Positions 1 to 10,315 of a DNA stretch of 64,000 nt are shown one piece after another; within the stretch, counting starts at the first letter, position 1; every line of letters starts with the position of its first letter. The stretch comes from Sceloporus undulatus (lineage: Eukaryota; Chordata; Lepidosauria; Squamata; Phrynosomatidae). A program made the translations under genes and the position numbers. The notes under the pieces are model-generated. The model ran no database searches. It was given only the letters and a program-made list of their open reading frames with translations, and was not told where the DNA came from. The stretch covers positions 120,367,273-120,431,272 of the forward strand of contig NC_056527.1 in the NCBI RefSeq assembly GCF_019175285.1. Direction: 5' to 3'.

Positions 1-58
1 GTTACCATTCCAGCCAGCTCAATTTTTGCTCCTCTCCATTGCAAAAACATTACAGTAC

Positions 59-2980
59 CTGAAGAATTGCATTTGCGTAGTCATTGGCTTTTATGTTGTT
101 CAGTCCCACAATGCCTGGCAGGTACGTGGTGCCATCATAGGCCCGAGACAGTTTGGCCTGCTTGTCCAAATTAGCAATGTGCTGTTTGGTGAAGGTGGGC
201 TTCAGAACATACTGGAGGAGAGGTGTGGGTGGGAAAGAAAGACCAAAGAGAAAGTAAGCAGGAGAGGCTCTGCCTGCTGCTGACATCTCAAGCCTAACTT
301 CCAACATCTGAGGAATCAGAACCTCAGCTCAGGACTGGTTGCATGGTCTGGAGGAGCAACCTAATCCTTTGCGAGGGACAAATATGAATAGCACCCAAAC
401 CTTTTGGACTGTCAACAAAACAGTATCAAATAATTCCAAGCATAATCTTGAGGTCTGTAAGCTTCAGTTTATAAACACATAACAGCATCACCATCACTCT
501 ATTTAATGGTTAGAAGTGCCGGTGATTCAGAAACAACATGGGACACTATATTGATTTCCATATATTAGAGGACCTCCCTCTCATTATGCAGCAGCACAAG
601 ACAAATATTTCTAGATTAAAAAGAATTTCATGTGGCAAAACAGCCCTATGAGTTTAGAAGATCTACAGATGGGGTGGGCAGACAGACACAGAACAGGGAC
701 CCAACCGCTCCATTTTCTAGCAACCTCCTCCTCCTCCTATGGTTTCAAAACCAGAAGCAATCAGGCTTTCAGGTCTGTAAGCAAAACAAATTTATCTTGT
801 AAATATGGTTTCCACCGACACTATAGAAAATGCTTCTGAAATGCGGAAGGGGAGGAAGCAACCAGAAGCAGCCCAGGGAACCTGATTAAAAGAAGCACTA
901 GGTCCACCTCCTCACTGCCCCTCAGAGAAACAGTGCAGGCAGCACGCCTACTGCGCTCTCAGAGCACCAACCCCAAACCCTTCAGCAGGAAAGCCACATA
1001 CAGTGATATCCTCCAGGGAAGAGTCGATGATTTCATAGTTGTCTGGCAGGCAGTAAAACTTCAGGGTGTGAAGGTTGAGGAAGACATGGTGGCTGAACTG
1101 GACACTGTGAATGTAGGCATGGGATTTCAAGCCCCGACCTGTAAAATGGAAATGGGAAGAGATAACACAACAAAGTGTGACGAAGAGGACACAGGAGGCC
1201 AGCTCTGTTCGTGAGACTTCTGAGGTCAAATACATAAGTAAAACAAAGCAGGCTCACCCTGGAAATACTTCCCGCAGACCAAACAGGCGTAGACATTGAT
1301 GTGAGAAAGCGAGATAGAACACAGCTTTTCGAAGTCAAAGTCCAGAACGCTCCTAGAGAGGGAAACCCTCATCACATTACTGCCATACTAGGGCCAAACC
1401 CCAGAATTCAACACGATTCAACATCATTTGAGAGCAGAAGTGAGTATTGTCTACATTACACTATACACAGATAAGGGAAGAGACCGAATAAATGGAGTGC
1501 CTTCCTGATGCTAGTAGTGACCCCATAGATGTGTGGATCCAGCACATGTGAACTATTGCCGCATCTCAGTCTAAACCTCAAAGATCGTCAGCCTTCTATG
1601 CTGCATGCTGAAATGCTCACTAAAATTCGGGTGTATTGAGTTAAACATAACATGCTGCACACCATTTAAAAGGTGAACTGAGCTACAATCCGATACAGAA
1701 ATAGTGTTCATATTTAAATTACTCCGGCTAGTTTTTTGGTTCCTTACGGCTTCAACATCTACAAACTTGACATCTGAACAAAATAGGCCATCCAGTTGCA
1801 CATTGCTGCTAGCCACTTGCTTTTTCAGTCTTTGCGTGAGCCCATTTTTCTATAAGGCTTCTCTTGACTGTTCCCTGCCAGACGCTGCCTTTTGTCCTGA
1901 TACTGACTTGTTTATTGTGTCCAGGTACGGACAATGCCTGCTGCGTCGGTCCTCCGGGTCAAAGCGGCCGTACTTGACTGAAAGAGAGGGAGAGAGCAAA
2001 AGGAAGTTAGGATCAGCCGTGTCGGCTGGGACCTTAGTAGGCCAAGGGAGGAGGAGGAGGATGCCTCTCCCTCAGGATCAAGGCAGTGTACAAGACGATA
2101 AAAACAGTGTAAAATACATCCCACACTGTTCCATCCCCATTAACCTCCCTCCCAAGACAACTCTCAAGACATCTCTCCAGGCAGTTTCTTAACCACGGAT
2201 TTTATATTTAATGATCGTCCTGCATATTGCCATAGAAATCTTGCAGCTTAATCTATGTGTCTTTCATGTACTTATTGTGTGTTAACTGTGCTGTTTAACT
2301 ACTGTACCTGGACACAGGAGGAGAGGCGGGTAAGGAATACAACAAGGAGGATGATGATAGTGATCATGATAATCTCGTAGCCCCTTTGGGCCTAACTCTG
2401 CCAAAACAGTTGTGGCGGAGCTTCCCAAGAGGGGCCTGAGCCCAGGGCTTGGGCTCAGCCCCCCTCACAAGGGCCACCAGGCCCCTCTGCAGACCCCAAG
2501 AAGGACCCATCATCCTTTTCTGTCTGTGTCTACTCTTGACCCGCCTTCCTGCTCAGCTGGGGCCCAAGGCGGCTTACAAGAGCTAGTCCTATATTAAAGC
2601 CGCGCTTACAAACAATTAAAGGGATCCACTTAAAACAGGGGACTGTTCTACAGCCTACAAAACCTAAGCTACAATCTCAGCGTTTCGGGGCTGGCGGCCT
2701 CCCTCCCTCCGGGCCTGCCTTCTTCCTGGGACGCACCGGGGGGCTCCTCCTCCTCCTCCTCCGGCTGCAGCTGCCCTTCTTCCTCCTCCGGGTCTGGGGG
2801 CTCCTGCTTGATCCGGGGCTTCTCGTCCTCCTCGGGCTCCCGCTTCACTCTCACCGCCGCTCCCCAGGAAGGCCCTCCGCCGGACTGCTTCGGAGCGCGG
2901 CCCGAGGCGGAGGCGGAGAGCGAGCTCCGCCCGGAGGACGAGCGGGAATCCCGCTCCCGCTTCACCCGCACCGCCATCAT
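59..2980 (-). CDS. USP39: USP39 (SNUT2/Sad1 homologue), 5' part: coding exons 1-5
   Basis: Component of the U4/U6.U5 tri-snRNP; a USP-fold protein that acts in splicing rather than as a normal deubiquitinase. Coding exons (minus strand) are 2980-2737, 1977-1908, 1352-1258, 1138-1002 and 211-59, all GT-AG and in phase (699 nt, 233 codons); the rest lies beyond the left edge. Exon 1 encodes a charged N-terminus with three V/I-K-x-E motifs. Exons 2-4 encode the zf-UBP domain (HCPYLDTIN, CLVCGKYFQGRGLKSHAYIHS). Exon 5 starts the USP domain, where the usual catalytic Cys box reads GLNNIKANDYANA, so the nucleophile position is Asp (about residue 226), as known for this family. The start is one of two adjacent ATGs (2980 or 2977), both fitting the family N-terminus MAVRVKRER. 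It shares a promoter with the C2orf68 homologue. Confidence 0.96.
212..2736 (-). other. USP39 introns 1-4, with a LINE-type scrap in intron 1
   Basis: Introns are 2736-1978, 1907-1353, 1257-1139 and 1001-212. Intron 1 holds a short stretch at about 2525-2640 resembling the antisense tail of a reptile L2/CR1-like LINE (a 'cccgccttcctgctcagctggggcc' style phrase followed by a run about 'aaggcggcttacaag'). I see no other gene in these introns. Confidence 0.5.
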
Positions 2981-3803
2981 CGCCACAGACACCGACTGAC
3001 GTTCGGCGCACGCTGATGGCGTCATAGCCGAAGCGCGAGGGATCCGTGACGTCACTTCCATGCGCCGGACCAACAGTAGCCTAACCCAGCGGCCTAAGTC
3101 AGGCGCATGCGCACTTCCCGAGAGGACGAGTTTTTTTCTTGCGCATGCGCATTGCCCTAGGCTGGGCCTGCGCCTTCTTGCCCATTAGAGTAGCCCCATT
3201 GAACCAATTAGATTGTTACCTACGTGAAACTAACTTACTGTGACTGGAATAAACAGGACTGCCATCCCAGAATCCCCCGGTGGGCCTCTCTGCTTAGAAT
3301 CAACCAACAAGACTCAAGTCTTTGCTGTCCTTTTTTGTGACTGCCACTCCCACAGCGCTGGGGGATTCTGGGAGTTGTAGTTCCCCCAAACCTTAGCTCC
3401 TGTTGCATATAGACATAGTAATGAGGCTGCTTCCCGTTTCTTCTGTGTCTGTGGAAGAGGGACAGCAAAGAAAGTGGGTGGAAGGGAGCCATTCTAAGTA
3501 GGAGGAAAGGCTCCTCCTAGGCTGCCTCCACACCGCGGAAGTAACCCGCTTCAGGTGCCCTGCTGGCTCCATGCCATGGACTTCTGGGGACTGTAGTCTA
3601 ATCTAGGGAAGGCAATGGTGAGGCATGATGAGCATGGGGTTCTGGGCCAGTTGCATGGTGAGGCCCAAGGGAGGAGGAGGAGGAGGACTGCGGCTCCCAG
3701 AGTCCCCCCGCCGGCTTAGCCTGGGACTAGCCGCAGCCCTGCTCCTCCTCCTCCTCCTCCTCGCAGTCCCCTCCTCTTCCTTCTCTGCTGGGGCTGGACT
3801 TCC
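2981..3803. promoter_or_regulatory. Bidirectional CpG-rich promoter of USP39 and C2orf68
   Basis: The two start codons point away from each other and are 823 bp apart. The USP39-proximal part carries a palindromic CRE (TGACGTCA, 3047-3054) fused to an ETS core (together GGAAGTGACGTCA on the minus strand). It also carries two perfect NRF-1-type palindromes GCGCATGCGC at 3103-3112 and 3141-3150, 38 bp apart. Closer to C2orf68 there are ZNF143-like ACTACA...CCCAG stretches on the minus strand (around 3360-3385 and 3574-3599). Transcription starts cannot be placed from sequence alone. Confidence 0.75.
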
Positions 3804-6628
3804 ATGGCCTCTGGAGCAGCCGAGAGAAGCCGGGGGAGGCCTGGGGGGCGGCTGGACATGAGCCACGGCTTCGTCCGCCACATACGGCGCAACCAGATCG
3901 CCAGGTGAGAAGGCAAGGCAGGGAGGGAGGGAGGCAGGCGTCCAGGGAAAGGGACCCCCCCCAGCCCCGGCCCAGGGATGGAAGGAAGGAAGAAGCCACG
4001 GCAGCCTTTAGTTAGTTCCTGGCATCAATGTATTTCATGCACACGCTCCTCCCAAAACCTGGCCCCAAACAGCTCCAGCCTTTCCCCAGCCTTTCCTGAC
4101 GTACCCCGGGTTACGAAAATAATTCGTTCCGCCGCCGCGTTCGTAACCCGAAATCCTTCGTAAGCCGAAAAAGCCATAGGGGAAAAGCCGCGATTTCGTG
4201 CGAAATAGCGCCGAAAAGCACCAAAAAAATTTTCGTAACCCGGAAAAACCTTCGTAACCCGGAACAGTTTTTTCCTATTGATTTTTTTCGTATCCCGGGA
4301 ATTTCGTAAGGCGGTGCTTTCGTATCCCGGGGTACCACTTATATATATAGTACATACATGATGAATTCTGCAGGTTGATGCTGTGCGAGGTTGTCAGCTG
4401 TACAGAGGGGACAGTCTGCCTTCGTCAGGAAAGGCTGGGGCTGTTTGGGGCCAGGTTTTGGGAGGAGCTGTTTTGGAAGAGATGGCTCTGCAATGGTGGA
4501 CCTCCTTTGAGGAATACGGCCAAGGGATGCAGGGCTGGGAGCAACCTGGAGGCACACGACACACAACGACAAGGGACTCTGGGTGCTGCTCTAGCAAGGG
4601 GAAAGCTTCTCCGTAAATGGGTAAAGTTGAAATGTTTACAGCCAAACAGGTATTTTTGTCCCACGGTGTCTGTGTGTGTGTGTATCCTTGTGTATCCTTG
4701 TGTGTCCATGTGTGTGTTAAAGTCTGGAACAAAAAAATACCTGTTTGAATGTGACCATTCTGACCGGTCTGTTCCAGGTTAGACCAGGACCAGTCTCCCG
4801 TGCCCCTTGTTGTTGTGTGTTGTGTGCCTTCAAGTCGCTTCTGACTCAGGGAGACCCTTCCCTGGGGTTTCCTTGGCAAGATTTTTTAAAGGACATTGGT
4901 AGGTAGGCTTACTCATGGGCTAGTGATGCCTTTGCTTCTAATGCAGTTGCTTACCCTGGTTTAAGGGTGTTTTATTTTTAGGTTAAGGTGTGTGTGTGTG
5001 TGGGGGGATTGTGGTGCCTGGATGTCAGCCTTCCTGCCACAATCCTAACGGAAACACCCTTCCGCATTGCAAATAGCAAAAGTGGGGGACCCCTCCGATA
5101 GATCCTCCTCAAAGTGTCCATGGAAAACCTTGCTTGATCCTGGCCTTTCTCCCTCCAGGGACGATTACGACAGGGAAATGAAGCAGGCCAAGGAAAAGGT
5201 GAAGAAGAGGCACACACCGGCCCCGGCTCGGCCCAGGAAGCCAGACCTGCAGGTCTATCATCCCTGCCGGAGGGGTGAGTTGCAGTTCAGCTGATGGAAG
5301 GGGATGCCAGAGGGACTCGATCTTTAGGCTACGTGTGCCAAAGGAAAGAGGGATCTTTTAAAAACCACACAGCAGGATGGGAGTGGACATGGAGGGAAGG
5401 CAGGAACCATCTTGCTGTGTGGATCCCACCCTGAGGGAAGAACCACTGCCTCTCCTGCCATTTCCTTTTTGCTTTCCAGGTAAAGCTGAAGCCTCACCTG
5501 GCTTGGAGTATGAGGGATCTAGCGAGAGCAGCTCCAGTACAGATCCGGATGTCAACGGTCCGGCCCTTTTCTGCCTGGAGTACGAAGCTGACAGCGGCGA
5601 GATCACCTCCGTTGTCGTACACCAGGTACGCAATCTGAATGTTGGAAACGTGGGCTGTAGGCAGAACGTCCTTAGAGCAGGTCCATGGATGCGGCCCAGG
5701 AAGCTTCCCTGGTGTCGCAAGCAGAGCCTTGGCTCACTGAGGCAAGTGCTCCCCATCTGTCCCTGCATCTCACCCTACGAGTCGAGTCGGGAAATTGGGA
5801 AATAACACCTCCCTGTCAACAACTCCATGCTGTGCGTAATTGTATGCACCTCTGGCGTGCTGTTGCTCACCTTAGTTGCCTTCCCTGCTTCATTGGCTAT
5901 ATCAGGACCCATAGAGATGGCTACTAGAGCCCCACCAGTGAACCCAGAAGCAGGAGTCTGAGTAAGGAGCAATAGCTGGGGTGAAGCGTTCTCCAGTTTT
6001 GTTTTCACACATTCCTCTGCAAGTTGGTTGTATTACCTTTGCATGGCAAATTAGTTGTTCATTATGTACATATGCGTGTATTCATTTTCTCTCTGACCTT
6101 TCTCACAGTACGGACACCAAGGTAGCTCACAACGTAAACTCAAACAAAATAAAATTAAAGAATCAATCGTTATAATTTAAAAGGTTGAAAAATTAAATAA
6201 GCATCTTCATTAAAAACACTAAAACAGTTTTCAAAGCATTTTAAAAAATGCTTTTTTAATGCAAATTAGAATAAAGAAGGTGAAAGTACAGCATCCGTCA
6301 TTAAAAGGAAGGCATTGACCAGAATAATACGAATAAAATGCTCTTTACCTCCTTCTCTGCTGGCAATGGAGGAGCCAAGGGAGGGCCCCAGGCCTTGCCT
6401 CCTGTCTGGAAGGGAGTTCCACAGTTTGGGAGCAGCCACCAAGGAGGCCCTGCCTTGTATTTTGTAGATGCCCTTCTTTCACAGCCCCTTTACTTCCTCC
6501 TGCAGGACCATGACCCGGAGGAAGTGGTCGAGAAGGTCAGTGCCCAGAACCAGCTGGAGCCAGCTCTGCGGGAGGCCCTCAGGCGGCGGGTGCAGGAGGA
6601 GTTGGAGAAGCGGCGGGTGACACGCTGA
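3804..6628 (+). CDS. C2orf68: UPF0561 protein, C2orf68 homologue
   Basis: Small conserved vertebrate protein of unknown function. Four coding exons, 3804-3904, 5159-5274, 5480-5625 and 6506-6628, join in phase to 161 residues (human about 166). Recognition rests on the near-identical core MSHGFVRHIRRNQIAR, the basic segment RRHTPAPARPRKPDLQVYHP-like, the acidic and serine-rich middle, FCLEYEADSGEITSVVVHQ, and a C-terminal helix ending in REALRRRVQEELEKRR. I chose the ATG at 3804 because it is in frame and ends in the conserved RLDMSHG; the inner ATG at 3858 is an alternative. No signal peptide or membrane segment is visible. The protein is very polar and probably soluble. Confidence 0.94.
4101..4335. 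mobile_element. CpG-rich MITE with terminal inverted repeats, in C2orf68 intron 1
   Basis: Ends are inverted copies (GTACCCCGGGTTACGAAA at the left; the reverse complement of the right end reads GTACCCCGGGATACGAAAG). If the flanking TA on each side is a target duplication, the element proper is 4103-4332 and Tc1/mariner-like. The inside repeats a TTCGTAACCCGGAA-like module several times and is unusually rich in CpG and TTCG. There is no coding capacity. Confidence 0.6.
4801..4893 (-). mobile_element. tRNA-derived SINE tail fragment
   Basis: The minus strand reads as the conserved tail of a lepidosaur SINE: a 'cttgccaaggaaaccc' phrase, then 'gcgacttgaaggcacacaac'. The tRNA-like head is absent. 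A shorter plus-strand scrap of the same tail (ggaggcacacgacacacaac) lies at about 4548-4570. Confidence 0.6.
6180..6475 (-). mobile_element. LINE (L2-like) antisense fragment before C2orf68 exon 4
   Basis: AT-rich tail followed by a phrase (ggaagggagttccacagttt gggagcagcc) that is the reverse of the L2-like element at 20.86 kb in this window. It lies in intron 3 and ends about 30 bp before the exon 4 acceptor. Confidence 0.5.
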
Positions 6629-7200
6629 ATGCCTCGCAGGGCTGGCCTGGGCTCTTTCACCGAACTGGGAGACGCTTTCTGGGGAACTTGTCCCTTGGTG
6701 GTTTGGCCTGGAAGCCTTGGGAAGGTCCAGGTATTAGCTGAACCTTGCTCTTGGTGTGGGGCAGGATGCCTCTCTCTGGCTCCCGCCTGCCTGTCCTCCT
6801 TCCCTGAAGTGGCTGCAGAACCAGTGATTGTGTCTGAAAGGAGGATTAGAAGGGAGCGTGGGGACAGGAGCAAAGTCTCCTTGGGAAGGGTTGAGGGTCT
6901 CCTTGAGAAGGACATAGTCCTGGGGAAGGAAAGCTCTCTTGCTAGCAGGTGGACTAGTGTCCCTTAGCTTGTCTTGGCTGTGGTGCTGTAGGGCCACCCC
7001 AAGTGGATGGTCTTATTTGGAGCACTGACCAAAATAACGGGGTGGCCCTGGATGGTGGGGTTGAGGACAGGGAAGAGTCTGTTGGTGGTCATCTGCTGGA
7101 CCCTGCAGGGCAAACCAAGGTTGTCCAAGGTTGATGAGCTTTGAAAGGCACACACCTTTCCACACCATCTCATCTTTCTACACCAGATCATCCAGTTTGA

Positions 7201-7244
<44 letters not shown>

Positions 7245-7253
7245 ACTAATAAA
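6629..7253 (+). other. C2orf68 3' UTR candidate with CT/CA microsatellite and poly(A) signal
   Basis: No other gene is visible after the stop codon. A CT/AC dinucleotide tract spans about 7198-7246, and AATAAA follows at 7248-7253. That is the best poly(A) signal candidate for C2orf68, giving a 3' UTR of about 640 bp. Its position inside a repeat makes the call tentative. Confidence 0.4.
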
Positions 7254-7823
7254 GCTGCACAGATTGGCTTGGATCTCATGTGAAAGAACTGGGCTTTGGT
7301 GAGGGTCTTTTGGAAGCTAGGGAAGCTCTTGCATTGCATGCCCCTCACTCACCTTTTAAAAGCATGGCACATGATTGTAAATACATGGAACGTGCTGTTT
7401 GCTCTGATGAGTTCTTCACTGAAGCCAAAAACAGCTTCCTTGAATTTGCTGTCTGCATTTTCTCCTCTCTGTGACTCTTCCTGTGGAAAATACACGTTTT
7501 TTTCTCGCTGCCTGTTCTTCTTGGTGCAATCCTTGTACACTGTAATTATAATGGCATTCATTAAAAGCATTCAGACTGCAAAAGGGGTCACTTTGAAAAC
7601 TGACTTGCGATTAGCTGGGCACAAGGAACTGCTTTATGTTAGCATAGGCTTTTCTTTGGTCTGGCTAGTAAAGTAGGTCTTTAGGACTTTGTAAGACGAG
7701 GGGTCATCTGTCTTCTACTACCCCAAATCTTCTAGACTGGGGATGCCAAGGGCTGGTGGTGTTGATTCAGTATCTATGGCCTGCCTTTTAATGTCGCCCT
7801 GCATTGCCATAAGCAGAGAAACC

Positions 7824-7970
7824 ATGTGATGTAGTGGCACTGGGCTACATCTCTGGAGACCAGGGTTCGAATCCCTTTGACCCGCCATGGAAACGCACTT
7901 GGCATCCTTGGACAAATCATCCTCTCTCAGCTTGAGAGGAAAGCAAAGGCCAACCCTGAGTGAACAAATT
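7824..7970 (+). mobile_element. tRNA-derived SINE (lepidosaur type)
   Basis: Head with A-box-like gatgtagtggcactgggct and B box ggttcgaatccc, followed by the typical body (ccatggaaacgcacttgg, cctctctcagcttgagaggaaagcaaaggc). The tail is lost. The intergenic stretch from 7254 to 9480 otherwise holds only the hAT-like MITE and CR1 piece listed next. Confidence 0.7.
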
Positions 7971-8307
7971 TCAGTAGATCTTTAATTTATTGTAATTGTT
8001 TGCTTCTAATGTGCTAAGCATTTTAACCCTTTTTAAAACCTAAACTGGGGAAACAAGCCTGGGTTTAAGTCTTCAGTGCCCAAATGCTTCCGGTAGTAAT
8101 TTAAACAAATGTCAATGTATTTTGAATTTTAAAAATATACTCAGTTGGAACATTGAAATTTTGAACATTCGACAGAGATTTTGCCCCAAGCGCCAGGAGG
8201 GCGATGGACGGTGGAAGAGGAAAAGGAAGGGCTGCCTTGATGCTCAAGCCATGAAATCCGCAGGGACACATTTATAAGGTGGAGCAATGGAAGATCTGGG
8301 TCACAAT

Positions 8308-8443
8308 CAGTGGTTCCCAAACTTTGGTCCTCTGGGTCTTTTGGACTTCAGCTCCCAGAAGCTCCACCTAACTTGGCCAACATTCAGGAATGATGGGAGA
8401 TGAAGTCCAAAACATTTGGAAGACCAAAGTTTGGGAACCACTG
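8308..8443. mobile_element. Short hAT-like MITE with long terminal inverted repeats
   Basis: It begins CAGTGGTTCCCAAACTTTGG and ends with its reverse complement (CCAAAGTTTGGGAACCACTG). The 136-bp element is nearly all hairpin. CAGT...ACTG ends fit hAT family elements, but I could not make out a clean 8-bp target duplication. Confidence 0.65.
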
Positions 8444-9029
8444 GGTTACGTGAACCAGCTCTGTAGCTATAAAATGAAGTTATAAGCGGATGTACCTATA
8501 ATTTTTCAAAAGGGAGTGTGTTTAATCTGTCATTGTGGGAGAATGCTCCCGAATTCCCGTCCTGTGTTGAGCTCTGACCTTCCGGAGAGGGACCGGGTGG
8601 CTCCATTTTGGAAAGGTCTCCAGAAGTGCATGCAAACCCTCTCCTTGGGGATTGTTGTAATAACAGGTTTTTGTTACGCCAATAATGAAAACACATGAAC
8701 TGCCACACCAGATCCGTCCGGACGCAACTGGCTCCTAATCCCGTTTCCTGTTGCTGGCGAGACGCCCGTGGGAACGCTCCTCACGTCTCAGTGCTCTTGG
8801 AGCATTTATTCCCTCTCTGACTTCCTCTGTGTCATGGCTGCCTTCGAGGCATTCTCCACAACGAAGCCATTGTTCGCCTAAGGATTTCATCACACGCCAT
8901 TCTCCTCTAGGCTGAAGGCTCTTGAGTGCTGGAAAAACACTTGACCTTTGCGTATTTCCCAGCCACAGCTCTTGCAGACACCTTTTGAGTGACTTCATGT
9001 ACTTTGCTGTGTTAAAAGTGAGAAGAGTA

Positions 9030-9175
9030 AAATGGGGCGGTGATATGTGGGTTGACAACAGATCATGTGAAAGGCGTCTGGGAGGTTTAGTGGACCGCAA
9101 GCTGAACATGAGCCAAGAGTGTGATGCAGCAGCCAAAGCAGCCAATACGATCCTAGGCTGCATCAATGGGACTGT
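9030..9175 (+). mobile_element. CR1 LINE fragment
   Basis: The phrases gtggacaacagatcatgtga, aagctgaacatgagccaaga and ccaatacgatcctaggctgc belong to the C-terminal part of CR1 ORF2, before its 3' end. It is short and decayed, with no usable frame. Confidence 0.6.
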
Positions 9176-9479
9176 AATGATAATAACCGTAAGTGTTACA
9201 GTATTTTGGATCGTGGTCCATTTGCTCTTAATGCCACCAACTCCTTCCCTCCTCCTCTGCTTTCTAAACCTGGTGCATTAAAGCAGCCGCCCTTTTCCAA
9301 ACAAATCGGTTACTGTCAAGAAAAAACAAATGATTAAACGATTAAAGAAAGACAGACAAGGCTGGGCTCCTTCCCTTCCAAGGGAAAAGGAAGAGAGCCA
9401 AGAAGCGAGCCCGGAAACTCCCGGATCCGAGGGGGTGCTCTCTCTCCCCCTTTTCGTATCTCTGTGCGAGCCGAGGAGG

Positions 9480-9737
9480 GTCAGGCCGGGCCAAGGGGGC
9501 GGGGCGAGGAAAGGCTACAGACTACATTGCCCAGCGGCCCTTGCGCGCCTGAGCCTGGGCGCCCCCTCCCCACTCTCCGGAGTCCGGACGGAGGAAGGCC
9601 CGGACTGGCCAGCGGCGGAGGAAGAGGAGGGAGGCCCGGAGCGGAGCAGAGCAGAGCGGAGGGCGAGGGAGGGAAGGCCGGCCGAGGCCTGGCCGGACCC
9701 TTCTCGGGAGCCCCGCCAGGAGGACCAGGACCAGGAG
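9480..9737 (+). promoter_or_regulatory. CpG-island promoter and noncoding first exon of TMEM150A
   Basis: GC-rich block with GGGGCGGGGC (Sp1-type) at about 9497 and a strong ZNF143-type site beginning ACTACATTGCCCAGCGG at 9521. A good splice donor (GAG|GTAAGG) follows 9737. The first coding exon at 11908 has an acceptor just upstream, so 9737 is the likely end of a 5' UTR exon. Acceptors at 11708 or 11885 are the candidates for joining it. Confidence 0.6.
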
Positions 9738-10004
9738 GTAAGGCAACGGAGGGCTGGCTGCCTGACCGACCCGCCAGGCCTCTTGCAAAGCCTTCCCCGG
9801 ACACGATGCTCGGCCCCCGCAGCCTCCCCTCCGGCAGGAGGCCTGGGCCGGCCCCGGCGGCTGCGTGGCCCGAGCCCCCTCCACGCACACACAGACCGGC
9901 CTCTGCCAGGCTGCCCCTAAAAGGCTGACCCCCTGGAAGGCCGACCTGCCCAGCTGGCCCCCTTGGCTTGGCCTGGCTGCCTCTCTCCCCTCCCGGCCGG
10001 GGAA

Positions 10005-10135
10005 GCAGCTGGCCCACTGGGAAGGACTGGGAAGGACTGGTGGCCCACTGGGAAGGACTGGTGGCCCACTGGGGAGGACTGGGAAGGACTGGTGGCCCAC
10101 TGGGGAGGACTGGGAAGGACTGGTGGCCCACTGGG
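10005..10135. repeat. Minisatellite next to an assembly gap
   Basis: Tandem copies of a ~31-bp unit built from GGCCCACTGGG and GGGAAGGACTGGT. It runs into ten N at 10136-10145, so the true copy number is unknown. Confidence 0.85.
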
Positions 10136-10145
10136 NNNNNNNNNN
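10136..10145. other. Assembly gap (10 N)
   Basis: Placeholder run of N at the end of a minisatellite; the array was probably collapsed or unresolved. Confidence 0.99.
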
Positions 10146-10164
10146 AAAGCCCTAAGGCGCGTCT

Positions 10165-10315
10165 GTCCAGGGGCTTCCTTGGCCGTTTTCCATGGCCTTC
10201 TCCAGAGGCTGAGAGGAGGCGGCCCAGTGAGTCTGGATGGCTGAGTGAGGATTCGAACCCTGGTCTCCAGAGCCCTAGTCCAGCCCAAACCTAGACTAGA
10301 CTAGTTGGCCAAGCA
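10165..10315 (-). mobile_element. tRNA-derived SINE, minus orientation
   Basis: The B-box complement (ggattcgaaccctggtctcc) is at about 10249-10270, and the body phrase (cttctccagaggctgagagg) lies to its left. It lies in the TMEM150A 5' intron, right after the gap. Confidence 0.6.

Noticed and set aside
7850-7875. tRNA gene (B-box-like ggttcgaatccc)
   Set aside because: A box is degenerate, no cloverleaf can be closed, and the downstream body is that of a SINE.
9330-10294. Multiple 100-216 codon frames at the TMEM150A CpG island and minisatellite
   Set aside because: They run through a minisatellite and assembly gap; no family match and no splice partners.
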